The position numbers and the translations under genes are program-made. Positions 55,153 through 63,618 of a stretch of 64,000 bases of DNA are shown piece after piece. The notes beneath the pieces were generated by a model. The model was given only the letters and a program-made list of their open reading frames with translations. It was not told the DNA's origin and made no database searches. Each line of letters opens with the position of its first letter. Position 1 is the first letter of the stretch. This DNA comes from Lyticum sinuosum (GTDB lineage: Bacteria; Pseudomonadota; Alphaproteobacteria; Rickettsiales; Midichloriaceae): contig NZ_JARGYU010000002.1 in the NCBI RefSeq assembly GCF_034471385.1, positions 272,045 through 336,044 of the forward strand, given 5' to 3'.

Positions 55153-55956
55153 TCACCTTTCAGAAATGAAAGAATTCTCATTATTTTTAGAAGTGAAATA
55201 TTTACATATACGAGATGGAATATTAATAAGTGGTTTTATAATGAATTTAAATATCACAGATATCAATATAAAAGAAAACTTTATCAATTTAAGAGATAAT
55301 AGTATTATGCTTCTCGTTAGTGTTTTAGTAAGGGGTTTTATTTTTATAAAATAATCTCTCATCTCTTTTAGTCCTTTAATAGGTGCAGAAAGAAGGCTAT
55401 CTCTTATATCTTCTTTTTTTGCTGCTTCCAAGAATACATTAATATCATTTATTTGTTCTTGTATTAGTTCTGCTTTCGTTTTCCTAATCATATTCTTACT
55501 TAAAACAACTGCCTTATTGCTAGTTTTTTTTAAGATCTCTGTACTAATACCTAGATGTCTTCCTATCTCTTTAATTGTACTTTTATTTATATAATGAATA
55601 TTAATTATACTATTATTATCACCCAACATTTTTTGTTGTTGCAAATTACTCCTATATAATGAAATCTCATGAGATAAAAATATTGTTTTATATATTTTAG
55701 TAATTATATTCTTATAATGATGTATTAATATTAGACGTTGTATAATATCTATATCTTCATTATTAATATGCTTAATATGCTCAAAAAAATCTTGATCATT
55801 ATACATAATATCAAAATCATTTTGATCATTATATGTAATCTCACAATAATCTTTTAGATAATAATATTTTAGATATATTTCATATAACTTTAAAAAATCT
55901 TGTTTTCTTTCTTCTTGAGTCATTTTTTGATTATTTTGTGTAATATTCTCTTGCAT
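55153..55956 (-). CDS. Unknown repeat-family protein A
   Basis: First of five paralogous unknown genes (A-E). The N-terminus MQENITQNNQKMTQEERKQ continues DFLKLYEIYLKYY, the shared family motif. The middle holds a helical region with a possible helix-turn-helix-like piece (ISTEILKKTSNKAVVL). A hydrophobic stretch (SIILLSLKLIKFSFILISVIFKFI, about residues 216-239) precedes the shared tail IIKPLINIPSRICKYF ending NENSFISER. One membrane-associated C-terminal segment is therefore predicted. It has 267 residues. The stop lies 95 bases from tsaB, tail to tail. Confidence 0.7.
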   Translation of the reverse strand: MQENITQNNQKMTQEERKQDFLKLYEIYLKYYYLKDYCEITYNDQNDFDIMYNDQDFFEHIKHINNEDIDIIQRLILIHHYKNIITKIYKTIFLSHEISLYRSNLQQQKMLGDNNSIINIHYINKSTIKEIGRHLGISTEILKKTSNKAVVLSKNMIRKTKAELIQEQINDINVFLEAAKKEDIRDSLLSAPIKGLKEMRDYFIKIKPLTKTLTRSIILLSLKLIKFSFILISVIFKFIIKPLINIPSRICKYFTSKNNENSFISER

Positions 55957-55964
55957 AAAATATT

Positions 55965-56078
55965 ATTTATTCTTTATTAAATTAATTGTAGAAATTACTA
56001 TAATTAATAGAATAGATCAAAATATAATAAATAATATGTAATAAGAAAGATTCTTTATATTTTATGTTATATTATGTT
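55965..56078 (-). pseudogene. Dead copy of the 3' end of the EamA gene (first remnant)
   Basis: The spacer between A and B repeats the sequence of the EamA transporter gene's 3' terminus (near 60045-60090): aattgtagaaattac and flanks. Read on the minus strand it still encodes IIVISTIN. The same spacer text recurs at 57163-57276 with few changes, including the tail taagaaagattctttatatt. Confidence 0.7.
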
Positions 56079-56175
56079 ATTTTTTAATATCTTCTATTAT
56101 CATTAATATAAATATAATTTTATAATACGATTAATATAAATATAATTATAAATAATTTATAATTATCTTCTTCTA

Positions 56176-57048
56176 TTATTTCTGAATAGAATTATTATTA
56201 CTTTGAGAATTAAAAATATTAGCTATACTCTTATATACATGAGATGAAATATTAATAATTGGTTTTATAATGAATACAGATATTAATTTAAGAGGAAATT
56301 CAATAAAAAGTGTTACTACTATTGCAGATAGAGTATCTTGTACATAATCTTTTATTAGATTATGTTTCATCTTTATAAGATCAGCTTTAGTATTTTCAAG
56401 ATTAGAAATATCGTACTTTATGCTATTATCAAGTTGTATACCTGATTTTTTTAATGTATTCAAGAATACATCAATATCACTTATTTGTTGTTGTATTGTT
56501 CCTTTTGCTGAAGTTGTAATTCGAGGTACTGCTTTACATTTCATGATATCTTCATTAATATTTAGATCTTTTGCTCCTATATTCTGAATAATATCTGATC
56601 TTTTATTTATTTCTTTAAGAATATCTTCTTTTTCTCCTATTTTTTCAAGAATATTTAATTTTTCTTTCATATCTTTAAAAAGAATTGTTTTTTTGTCTGT
56701 ATTTTTTGTCTTTTTAATAAGATTTATTTTCTCTTCCACCTCTTTAAGAGCATTTGATCTTTCTTCTCTTTCTTTAAGAATATAATTATCATCATTAACT
56801 ATAGTAATTTTTTTATTATCTTCAATTGAACCACATATTGCAATAATTATTCTACTAAAAGAACTATTTATTAGAGGATTAAAACTACAACTATAATAAA
56901 TAGATTTAAGTTCAGAATTATTACTAGAACAATTACTTTGCGTATCAGGATGAGAATATTTAAAATATATTTGGTATAATTTTAAAAAATCTTGTTTTCT
57001 TTCTTCTTTAGATATTTTTTGATTATTTTGTGTAATATTCTCTTGCAT
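56176..57048 (-). CDS. Unknown repeat-family protein B
   Basis: Paralogue of A with the same start (MQENITQNNQK then EERKQDFLKLYQIYFKYS). The central region is different: a long charged coiled-coil-like part with ILKEREERSNALKEVEEKI and MKEKLNILEKIGEKEDIL. Near residue 180 it shares with A the segment around QQISDIDVFLNTLKK. A hydrophobic stretch (SAIVVTLFIEFPLKLISVF) precedes IIKPIINISSHVYK and an Asn/Ser-rich end lacking the ISER motif. It has 290 residues. Function unknown. Confidence 0.68.
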   Translation of the reverse strand: MQENITQNNQKISKEERKQDFLKLYQIYFKYSHPDTQSNCSSNNSELKSIYYSCSFNPLINSSFSRIIIAICGSIEDNKKITIVNDDNYILKEREERSNALKEVEEKINLIKKTKNTDKKTILFKDMKEKLNILEKIGEKEDILKEINKRSDIIQNIGAKDLNINEDIMKCKAVPRITTSAKGTIQQQISDIDVFLNTLKKSGIQLDNSIKYDISNLENTKADLIKMKHNLIKDYVQDTLSAIVVTLFIEFPLKLISVFIIKPIINISSHVYKSIANIFNSQSNNNSIQK

Positions 57049-57162
57049 AAAATTATTATTTTTTTGTATTATTAATTATAATTTCTAATAAATTATTCTT
57101 TATTATATATATTATAATAAAATTCAATAATAATTCAATAATAATTTTTATATATTACTTAT

Positions 57163-57276
57163 TATTTATTCTTTATTAAATTAATTGTAGAAATTACAAT
57201 AATTAATAGAATAGATCAAAATATAATAAATAATGTGTAATAAGAAAGATTCTTTATATTTTATGTTATATTATTT
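57163..57276 (-). pseudogene. Dead copy of the 3' end of the EamA gene (second remnant)
   Basis: It matches the A-B spacer and the true EamA 3' end: tatattacttatta, then ttaattgtagaaattacaat and onward. It abuts the tsaB remnant directly, giving a duplication junction at about 57276. Confidence 0.72.
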
Positions 57277-57534
57277 GAAATATTTTTTGGAAATTGCAAA
57301 GAATTAGATATTAATTCATATATTAAAGCTGAAGATATTATATTAGGAGTAAAATATATTCCAACTTATAATATTATACTAAATAAATTATTATTTATAT
57401 CAATATCATCTAATATTGAACTTGAACTAAATAAGAAAGAATTTAGAGAATTTAAAGAGGATGCTTATAATTATCAGTTGAATATATATCATTATCCTTT
57501 ACCTTACTATATTAAAAACCCTAATATAGGGTAA
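57277..57534 (+). pseudogene. Dead copy of the tsaB 3' end (86 codons)
   Basis: It is the same length (258 bases) as tsaB 54801-55058 with only a handful of substitutions, and reads in frame from EIFFGNCKELDINS to KNPNIG and a TAA stop. It has no start codon and lacks the catalytic-fold N-terminus, so it cannot give a working TsaB. The intact frame suggests a recent copy. Confidence 0.95.
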
Positions 57535-57649
57535 TAATATAGGGTAATATTACATTTACATTAATATTATATTTATTATATAACAAAAAAACCTTTTAAT
57601 ATTTTTTAATATTCTTTTTTATCTATCAATAGAAATAGAAGAATTCTGA

Positions 57650-58942
57650 TCACCTTTCAGAAATGAAAGAATTCTCATTACTTTTAGAACTAAAATATTC
57701 ACATATACGAGATGGAATATTAATAATTGGTTTTATAATCTCCTTAATAATCAATTTACGCACTTTTTTAGGATAAAGTATTAATAAAAAAGGAACAGAA
57801 ATAATATTTGTAATTAAATAAAGAAGTGGTTTAATCAGATTTTTTCTAATTGGTTCAAAAAATTTATTTATAACTGGATCAAGAAATTTATCTTGAATTG
57901 ATTCAGGTGTAAGGTTATATATCAGTTTAAAAGGGAATACTATAATATTTTTTATCCCATATACAAAGAAAATTGGTATCCTCTCTAAGAATTTAGAGCC
58001 ATGTTTATAACACTCTTCTGGTATAAAGTAGGAAGATATTCTAATAATTGGTTTTATAATGTCTTTAATAATAAATTTACAGAAATCTTTAGGATCCGTT
58101 ATTAAAAATAAAGGAAGAAAAATAATACTTGTAATTAAATAAAGAAGTGGTCTAATCAGATATTTTTTAATTGGTTTAAAAAATTTATCTATAACTGGAT
58201 CAAGAAGTTTATCTTTAATCGGTTCAGGTAAAAGTTTATATATCAGTTTAAAAGGAAATACTATAATATTTTTTATCCCATATACAAAGAAAACTGAAAT
58301 GTCCTCACTTAACCTATAACCTCTACACTCTTCTGGTATAAAGTAGGAAGATATTCTTTTGAATAGTCTTTTGTTTTCGGCTATAGCTTGAGCTTGATCT
58401 TGGGCTTGATCTTGGGCTTGAGCTTGAGCTTGGGCTATAGCTTGAGCTTGAGCTTGAGCTTGGGCTTGAGCTTGGGCTTGATCTTTAAGTCTGTTTTGAC
58501 GTAAAATTTGAACATCTACCTCCCCCATAGGATCTTTTTTTAAAGATTCAAAATCTTCTATAAGATTATCTTTATCTCTTAAATTTTTTAGATTTTGAAG
58601 CATATTCAAAGCTATATCAATATTTTCTTCATGTGTTTTATTACTTATGCTTTGAATATCAATACTATTGATGGTATTTCGATCAATACCTAGAGACTCT
58701 CCCATCATTTTAACGATTTTAATATTCTGTTCGACAGTTGATATGTTCTTACTTTCTAATCTAATATTGATTTGACTTATATTTTCAAATGAATCTAAAG
58801 AATTTATAAGACGAAAAAAGAAATTTGATATAAAATCTTTCTCTCTAGGTGATTGTGATGATGAATACCTTAAAAATATCGGATATAATTCTAAAAAAGC
58901 TTGTTGTTTTTGTTCTATAGTGATTTCTTGATTATTTTGCAT
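57650..58942 (-). CDS. Unknown repeat-family protein C, with QA repeats and an internal duplication
   Basis: Longest family member (430 residues). It begins MQNNQEITIEQKQQAFLELYPIFLRY, the family motif. Residues 155-187 are almost pure Gln-Ala dipeptides with some QD and IA. Two ~105-residue repeats follow (about 197-300 and 302-407), each opening ISSYFIPEEC and containing FFVYGIKNIIVFPFKLIY, DPVI(D/N)KFF and PLLYLIT; together they carry several membrane-like helices. The tail IIKPIINIPSRICEYF ending NENSFISER matches A almost exactly. Function unknown; a multi-span membrane or secreted membrane-active protein is suggested. Confidence 0.72.
   Translation of the reverse strand: MQNNQEITIEQKQQAFLELYPIFLRYSSSQSPREKDFISNFFFRLINSLDSFENISQINIRLESKNISTVEQNIKIVKMMGESLGIDRNTINSIDIQSISNKTHEENIDIALNMLQNLKNLRDKDNLIEDFESLKKDPMGEVDVQILRQNRLKDQAQAQAQAQAQAQAIAQAQAQAQDQAQDQAQAIAENKRLFKRISSYFIPEECRGYRLSEDISVFFVYGIKNIIVFPFKLIYKLLPEPIKDKLLDPVIDKFFKPIKKYLIRPLLYLITSIIFLPLFLITDPKDFCKFIIKDIIKPIIRISSYFIPEECYKHGSKFLERIPIFFVYGIKNIIVFPFKLIYNLTPESIQDKFLDPVINKFFEPIRKNLIKPLLYLITNIISVPFLLILYPKKVRKLIIKEIIKPIINIPSRICEYFSSKSNENSFISER
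57722..58354 (-). repeat. Internal ~105-residue tandem duplication in protein C
   Basis: Codons 197-300 (58043-58354) and 302-407 (57722-58039) encode aligned segments from ISSYFIPEEC to IIKPII. The DNA copies have diverged at many positions but keep the whole order of motifs. The second copy joins the family tail. Confidence 0.9.
58382..58480 (-). repeat. Gln-Ala hexanucleotide repeat in protein C
   Basis: A 6-base unit (caagct / gcttgg type on the plus strand, cttgagcttgag) repeats about 16 times and encodes (QA)n with QDQ and IAQ variants, residues 155-187. In-frame changes in unit number would alter only repeat length. Confidence 0.95.
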
Positions 58943-58968
58943 AAAATTATTATTTTTATATATTATTT

Positions 58969-59050
58969 ATTATCTGCTTTTTTATTAATTTTATTAAATT
59001 AATTGTAGAAATTACAATAATTAATAAAATAGATCAAAATATAATACTAA
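58969..59050 (-). pseudogene. Dead copy of the 3' end of the EamA gene (third remnant)
   Basis: It begins tattatctgctttttta, exactly as at the end of the intact EamA gene, and continues through aattgtagaaattacaat before the junction at about 59050. Confidence 0.75.
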
Positions 59051-59053
59051 TAA

Positions 59054-59196
59054 TATTTATATCAATATCATCTAATATTGAGATTGAACTAAATAAGAAA
59101 GAATTTAAAGAATTTAAAGAGGATGCTTATAATTATCAGTTGAATATATATCATTATCCTTTACCTTACTATATTAAAAACCCTAATATAGGATAA
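59054..59196 (+). pseudogene. Shortened dead copy of the tsaB 3' end
   Basis: About 143 bases matching the last 47 codons of tsaB (tatcaatatcatctaatatt onward), ending at the same stop. It shares with the 57 kb copy the changes ctaaataag and gaggatgct, so both derive from one changed ancestor. Confidence 0.92.
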
Positions 59197-59268
59197 TAAT
59201 ATAGGATAATATTACATTTACATTAATATTATATTATTAATATAGAAAAAACTTTTTAATATCCTTTT

Positions 59269-59907
59269 TTATCTATCAATAGAAATAGAAGAATTCTTAT
59301 TATTTCCAGAAGTGAAATATTTATGTATACGAGATGGAATATTAATAATTGGTTTTATAATATGTTCATATATTAATTTAAGAGGACGTAGTAGAATAGA
59401 AATTATAATACCTGTAATATCTTTTATTTTATCTTTTATAAATGTTCTAATAGGGTGTAATTTCTTCAGAGCATGATATATTACATATTTTACATCGTCT
59501 TCCATATGTTTTTGATCATTGAATTTTTTTACTATCTTCAATACTGCATTAAGATCATTTACTTGTTTTTGTAATATTACTGAATTCTTTGTAATTATAT
59601 TTTGATTCAAACGAACTACTTCCTCTTGAGTTCTTATTAAAATATCTTTGCTAATACCTATATTTCTTTCTATATCGTTTATAGTAGCAGTATTAAAATT
59701 TATTTTATATATCATATTAATTATAACATAATAATACTCAAATAGTGTTGCACTTAACATATCTATCTCATTATCTGTATTAATAGATTGATCTTTATAA
59801 TTTTCCATTAGAAATTTATATCCTAGAGCCATCTTATATAACTCTAAAAAATGTTGTTTTTGTTTTTCAGTAAGATTATTTTGCATAGGTTCTTGATTAT
59901 TTTGCAT
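59269..59907 (-). CDS. Unknown repeat-family protein D
   Basis: A 212-residue paralogue. The start MQNNQEPMQNNLTEKQKQHFLELYKMALGY is the family motif with a duplicated MQNNQ. The central helical region resembles A (NDIERNIGISKDILIRTQEEVVRLNQNII, then LQKQVNDLNAVLKIVKKF). A moderately hydrophobic stretch (ITGIIISILLRPLKLIYE) precedes the tail HIIKPIINIPSRIHKYF and ends NSSISIDR. Function unknown. Confidence 0.7.
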   Translation of the reverse strand: MQNNQEPMQNNLTEKQKQHFLELYKMALGYKFLMENYKDQSINTDNEIDMLSATLFEYYYVIINMIYKINFNTATINDIERNIGISKDILIRTQEEVVRLNQNIITKNSVILQKQVNDLNAVLKIVKKFNDQKHMEDDVKYVIYHALKKLHPIRTFIKDKIKDITGIIISILLRPLKLIYEHIIKPIINIPSRIHKYFTSGNNKNSSISIDR

Positions 59908-60029
59908 AAAATTATTATTTTTTTATAATGTTAATTGTAATTTCAAATAAATTATTTATTATTATATATATTTTTTTTATATAAATAAACAAGAGTATAA
60001 TATATATTATAATGAAATTCAATAATATT

Positions 60030-60974
60030 TTATATATTACTTATTATCTGCTTTTTTATTGTATTAATTGTAGAAATTACAATAATAATAGATCCAAATA
60101 TAAGATTTATTGTTACTTTTTCATCAAATAAAAAATAACCAAATATTGTTGATATTATTAATTCTAGATAACGCAGTGGGGCTAATATAGTTAATGAGGC
60201 CAAACTATAAGCTTTCAAAATACAATACAAAATAATATTGCTTCCAAATCCTAAAATTATGAAGTACGGTAAGTCGTTTAAGTTGAAAATTTTCCAATTA
60301 TTAAGTGCAGGTATTATAAAAAATAGTCCTGCAAAAAAATTTGAGTAAAAAAGCATAATTATTGTTTTTTCACCTTTATTTATAAGTATTTTATTTATTA
60401 TATCTAAATAAGCAAAAAGTATAGCAGATATAATAAATCTGATAATAATTAATGTATCAAGAAATGATGATGGATTTATTGCAATAATAATTCCGATAAA
60501 TCCTACTATTATATTAATAATAATTTTTATATTAGCTTTTTCTTTGAGAAAAATGATTGCTAATACCACTAAAAATATAGGAATAGTAAAACTTATTGCT
60601 GTAACTGTAGCAAGTGGTATTTTTGATATACCATTTACCCAAAAGTACATTGATATACTTAATAATAAACCACGAATTAAATGCTGTTTAATGTAATTGG
60701 TCTTAAAGGATGATTTAATTTTTTTTAAAATTGAATCATTTTCAATATTTTGACTATAAAATTTGTAATTATAAAATGAATTAAATATTATTATTGGAAT
60801 TATACTTAATGATCCAAAAACAAATCTTGTAAAAACTATTTGTTCTAAATTAAAGCATAATGTATATTTTTTAGTTATAACGTCATTAAGTGAGCTTATA
60901 ATAAGTGATGCTATCAACCAAAATATACCACAAATAATTTTAAATCTATCAGTTTTTATACTATTTTCTGACAA
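60030..60974 (-). CDS. EamA/DMT-family transporter
   Basis: A 314-residue membrane protein with about ten helices and two EamA halves. The first half holds ITKKYTLCFNLEQIVFTRFVFG and PLATVTAISFTIPIFLVVLAIIFLKEKANIKI; the second holds ILAPLRYLELIISTIFGYFLFDEKV. Proteins of this group export or import metabolites; related rickettsial carriers move S-adenosylmethionine, but that cannot be assumed here. Gene E ends only 5 bases upstream, suggesting cotranscription. Its 3' end occurs as three dead fragments within the paralogue cluster. Confidence 0.85.
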   Translation of the reverse strand: MSENSIKTDRFKIICGIFWLIASLIISSLNDVITKKYTLCFNLEQIVFTRFVFGSLSIIPIIIFNSFYNYKFYSQNIENDSILKKIKSSFKTNYIKQHLIRGLLLSISMYFWVNGISKIPLATVTAISFTIPIFLVVLAIIFLKEKANIKIIINIIVGFIGIIIAINPSSFLDTLIIIRFIISAILFAYLDIINKILINKGEKTIIMLFYSNFFAGLFFIIPALNNWKIFNLNDLPYFIILGFGSNIILYCILKAYSLASLTILAPLRYLELIISTIFGYFLFDEKVTINLIFGSIIIVISTINTIKKQIISNI

Positions 60975-60979
60975 CTTTT

Positions 60980-61621
60980 TTAATGTAAAATTTCAGGATT
61001 TTGAGAATTTTTTAAAAATAAATTTTTCAAAAATTTATAAGGAATTTTAATTAATTTTTCATAAGTAAAAAATAATCCTTTTATAAGATATTGAAGTATT
61101 CTTTTAATAGGTTTAAATTTATTGTTTATATCATTGCTATCATTTTTTAATGCGTCTGTGAGTTGTTTTCGAAATTGAAGAATACTATATGTATTAAAAA
61201 CACTATTTATATTATTTTCACTAGAAAATTTATCTAATGATATATTATATCTTAATGATATTTCTGATAATTTATTGAGATCATTATTTAATTCATGTAA
61301 TACTGAAATATTATCTTTTAGATTTCGTTCTTTATTTTCTATTTCATTTATTTCTATAGTGCAACTTTTATAAAATTCATTTTCTCTTCCATTATTATTT
61401 TTAAAGTATATATTCCAAAGATTGCCAAGATATGCATCTGTAGAAATATTATTAGTCAGAGTACTAATATCAAAAAAAATTTCAATAGAAATAAAATTTC
61501 TATCTTGAAAATCTTTATTTATATAAATTATATTATATTTTTGATATTTTACATATAATTCATATAATACTAAAAAATCTTTTTTCCTCTGTTTTTGAGT
61601 AATTTTTTGATTATTTTGCAT
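60980..61621 (-). CDS. Unknown repeat-family protein E
   Basis: The most diverged member (213 residues). It keeps the N-terminal motif (MQNNQKITQKQRKKDFLVLYELYVKYQ) but not the C-terminal tail, ending instead in a basic aromatic stretch (LIKIPYKFLKNLFLKNSQNPEILH). The middle is charged and helical (EIENKERNLKDNISVLHELNNDLNKL). It is directly upstream of the EamA gene. It may represent the older member from which, or beside which, the others expanded. Confidence 0.65.
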   Translation of the reverse strand: MQNNQKITQKQRKKDFLVLYELYVKYQKYNIIYINKDFQDRNFISIEIFFDISTLTNNISTDAYLGNLWNIYFKNNNGRENEFYKSCTIEINEIENKERNLKDNISVLHELNNDLNKLSEISLRYNISLDKFSSENNINSVFNTYSILQFRKQLTDALKNDSNDINNKFKPIKRILQYLIKGLFFTYEKLIKIPYKFLKNLFLKNSQNPEILH

Positions 61622-61816
61622 AAATTTATTATTCTTTATTATTAATTATATAATTTTAAGATAATTGTTTTTTTTTATTATATATATTTTTTATTAATAT
61701 AAGTTTATATACGTAAAATAAAAATATTTTTATTCTAAGTTAATAAAAAAATACTAAGAAATACTAATTTTATGCAATAATTAAAAGTTATATACCTATA
61801 TTTTTTATATTATACT

Positions 61817-62269
61817 TTATTCTGAACAAAATTTTACTACACGTTCAACTTCTTCTTGCATAGAAGAAAAAACATTCTCTCCAATAAATTTTTCCCAAAT
61901 GCAGCCTAAAATGCCTTTTATTGATAAAATCATCGTAATTTTTAAACCATCTTGTACTTCTTCAATGCTATAAGTTTTAAAGACCTCAGCACCTATAAGA
62001 GATTTTTTAATAGTAAAAGATTTTCGATCATCTACTTCAGATAAAATAAATTTTTCAGTCTTTTGAGAATTATATGTTAAGGTAATTTCAGCATCTTTCT
62101 GAAAATTATCTTTAATTTCAGAAATATTTATATTATTATCCCATTTATTCCAATTATTTACATCTTTCCAAGCATTCCATATATTTTCGTGTTTAATATT
62201 ATTAAATATCTTACTAGAAGTTTTTTCGCAATTTTTCCACATATCTTTGTTTAATTTATTTGTTTTCAA
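61817..62269 (-). CDS. SRPBCC (START-like) domain protein
   Basis: A 150-residue cytoplasmic protein with the START/polyketide-cyclase pattern: HENIWNAWKDVNNWNKWDNNI at the N-terminus (usual vW....D...W..Wd), GAEVFKTYSIEEVQDGLKITMILSI in the middle and a long C-terminal helix (ENVFSSMQEEVERVVKFC). These domains bind hydrophobic ligands; no ligand can be named. It stands alone between gene E and rodA. Confidence 0.72.
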   Translation of the reverse strand: MKTNKLNKDMWKNCEKTSSKIFNNIKHENIWNAWKDVNNWNKWDNNINISEIKDNFQKDAEITLTYNSQKTEKFILSEVDDRKSFTIKKSLIGAEVFKTYSIEEVQDGLKITMILSIKGILGCIWEKFIGENVFSSMQEEVERVVKFCSE

Positions 62270-62544
62270 AAATTATTTATTACTATAAATAATATATGAA
62301 TTTTTTAATGAAGTAAATAACAAACATTTTTAGAACTTTCTTTATAAGAGTTATAAGAGAAATAAAAATCTATATTAATATATTATATATATTTTTAATA
62401 TATATCTTTAATGAATTAAGAATTTAATAATTTTTTATTTTAGCTTAAGCTTTTTTTTATCAAAATTATATATATATATCTAAAAATATTTAATATATTA
62501 AATATTATTGATAAATTTTTTAATATTTATAAAAATAATTTATA

Positions 62545-63618
62545 ATGATTTTATTTGCTAATAAAAACAAACTTGCATTTTTATATTTTTTTCTTGCATT
62601 AATATTAAATATTATAGGATCAATTACATTATATTCAATAAATCCAGCCATTGCTGTAAAACATTGGCAATCCAGTTGTATATTTTGTATAATATCTTTA
62701 ATTTTCATATTTATACCTAATAATACAATAAAAAAGATAACTACAATATCTTATATTGGATTAGTTATTGCTTTAATAATAACCATACTTTTTGGTCATA
62801 GCGCAATGGGTGCACAAAGATGGATTCAGATAGGGCCAATTGGTATACAACCATCTGAATGGGCTAAAATAACAACAATAATGATAATAGCAAAATACTT
62901 TGATGATATACCAATATCACATATAAAAAAATGGAGATATTTAATACAACCATCTATATTAATTGCAATTCCATCAATTTTAATATTAAAACAACCTAAT
63001 TTGGGCACAACTATTATTTTATGTGCTAGTAGTTTTTCTCTATTCTTTTATGCAGGAGTAGATATAAAAAAGATATTACTTGTTTTATTATTAATGATAT
63101 TATTAATTCCTATAGTGTGGAACTTTGTTCTATTAGGATATCAGAAACAAAGAGTTATGACATTTTTAAATCCAAATTCTGATGTTTTAGGAGCAGGTTA
63201 TAATATATTACAATCACAAATTGCTATTGGCAATGGAGGAATTTGGGGACAAGGATGGAGGAAAGGAGTTCAAAATACTCACAATTTTTTACCTGAACGA
63301 CATACAGACTTTATTTTATCAGTATTTGCTGAAGAATTTGGTTATATCGGAGTTATAATTATTTTATCCATATATTTTATGATGTTTTGCATAGGATTAT
63401 TGCTATGTAATCGAGTTAAAGAGCATATGAATAAATTATTAATTATAGGATTAAATTTTATGATATTTATTCAACTATTTATTAATAGTGGCATGATATC
63501 AGGATTAATACCAGTAGTTGGTGTTCCATTACCTTTCATATCATACGGAAGATCATATTTATTAACATGTTGGCTGTGCGTAGGTTTAGTTTTAAACTGT
63601 TGCAAAGATAGCAAATAG
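62545..63618 (+). CDS. rodA: Rod-shape SEDS glycosyltransferase RodA
   Basis: Peptidoglycan polymerase of the SEDS family that works with a class B penicillin-binding protein in side-wall synthesis. The pattern GAQRWIQIGPIGIQPSEWAK, then LGAGYNILQSQIAIGNGGIWGQGW and the catalytic block FLPERHTDFILSVFAEEFGYIG are diagnostic. Ten membrane segments are expected in 357 residues. Near the end GVPLPFISYGRS has Arg where the family usually has Gly (SYGGS). With mltG it shows that this organism retains, or recently had, peptidoglycan synthesis. Confidence 0.94.
   Translation: MILFANKNKLAFLYFFLALILNIIGSITLYSINPAIAVKHWQSSCIFCIISLIFIFIPNNTIKKITTISYIGLVIALIITILFGHSAMGAQRWIQIGPIGIQPSEWAKITTIMIIAKYFDDIPISHIKKWRYLIQPSILIAIPSILILKQPNLGTTIILCASSFSLFFYAGVDIKKILLVLLLMILLIPIVWNFVLLGYQKQRVMTFLNPNSDVLGAGYNILQSQIAIGNGGIWGQGWRKGVQNTHNFLPERHTDFILSVFAEEFGYIGVIIILSIYFMMFCIGLLLCNRVKEHMNKLLIIGLNFMIFIQLFINSGMISGLIPVVGVPLPFISYGRSYLLTCWLCVGLVLNCCKDSK

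Larger units (their letters stand above)
57049..57649. other. Spacer made of neighbour-gene remnants
   Basis: This 601-base stretch has no intact gene. In order it contains sequence upstream of B, a dead copy of the EamA 3' end (57163-57276), a dead copy of the tsaB 3' end (57277-57534) and the tsaB downstream flank, which leads into the 3' end of C. Confidence 0.85.
58943..59268. other. Spacer with a second duplication junction
   Basis: A 326-base stretch upstream of C. It holds a dead EamA 3' end (about 58969-59050) joined to a shortened tsaB 3' end (59054-59196) and the tsaB 3' flank leading to the end of D. Confidence 0.85.

Noticed and set aside
57277..57534. A short functional gene of 86 codons.
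   Set aside because: It has no start codon and is a copy of the tsaB 3' end with the same stop position, so it is a fragment.
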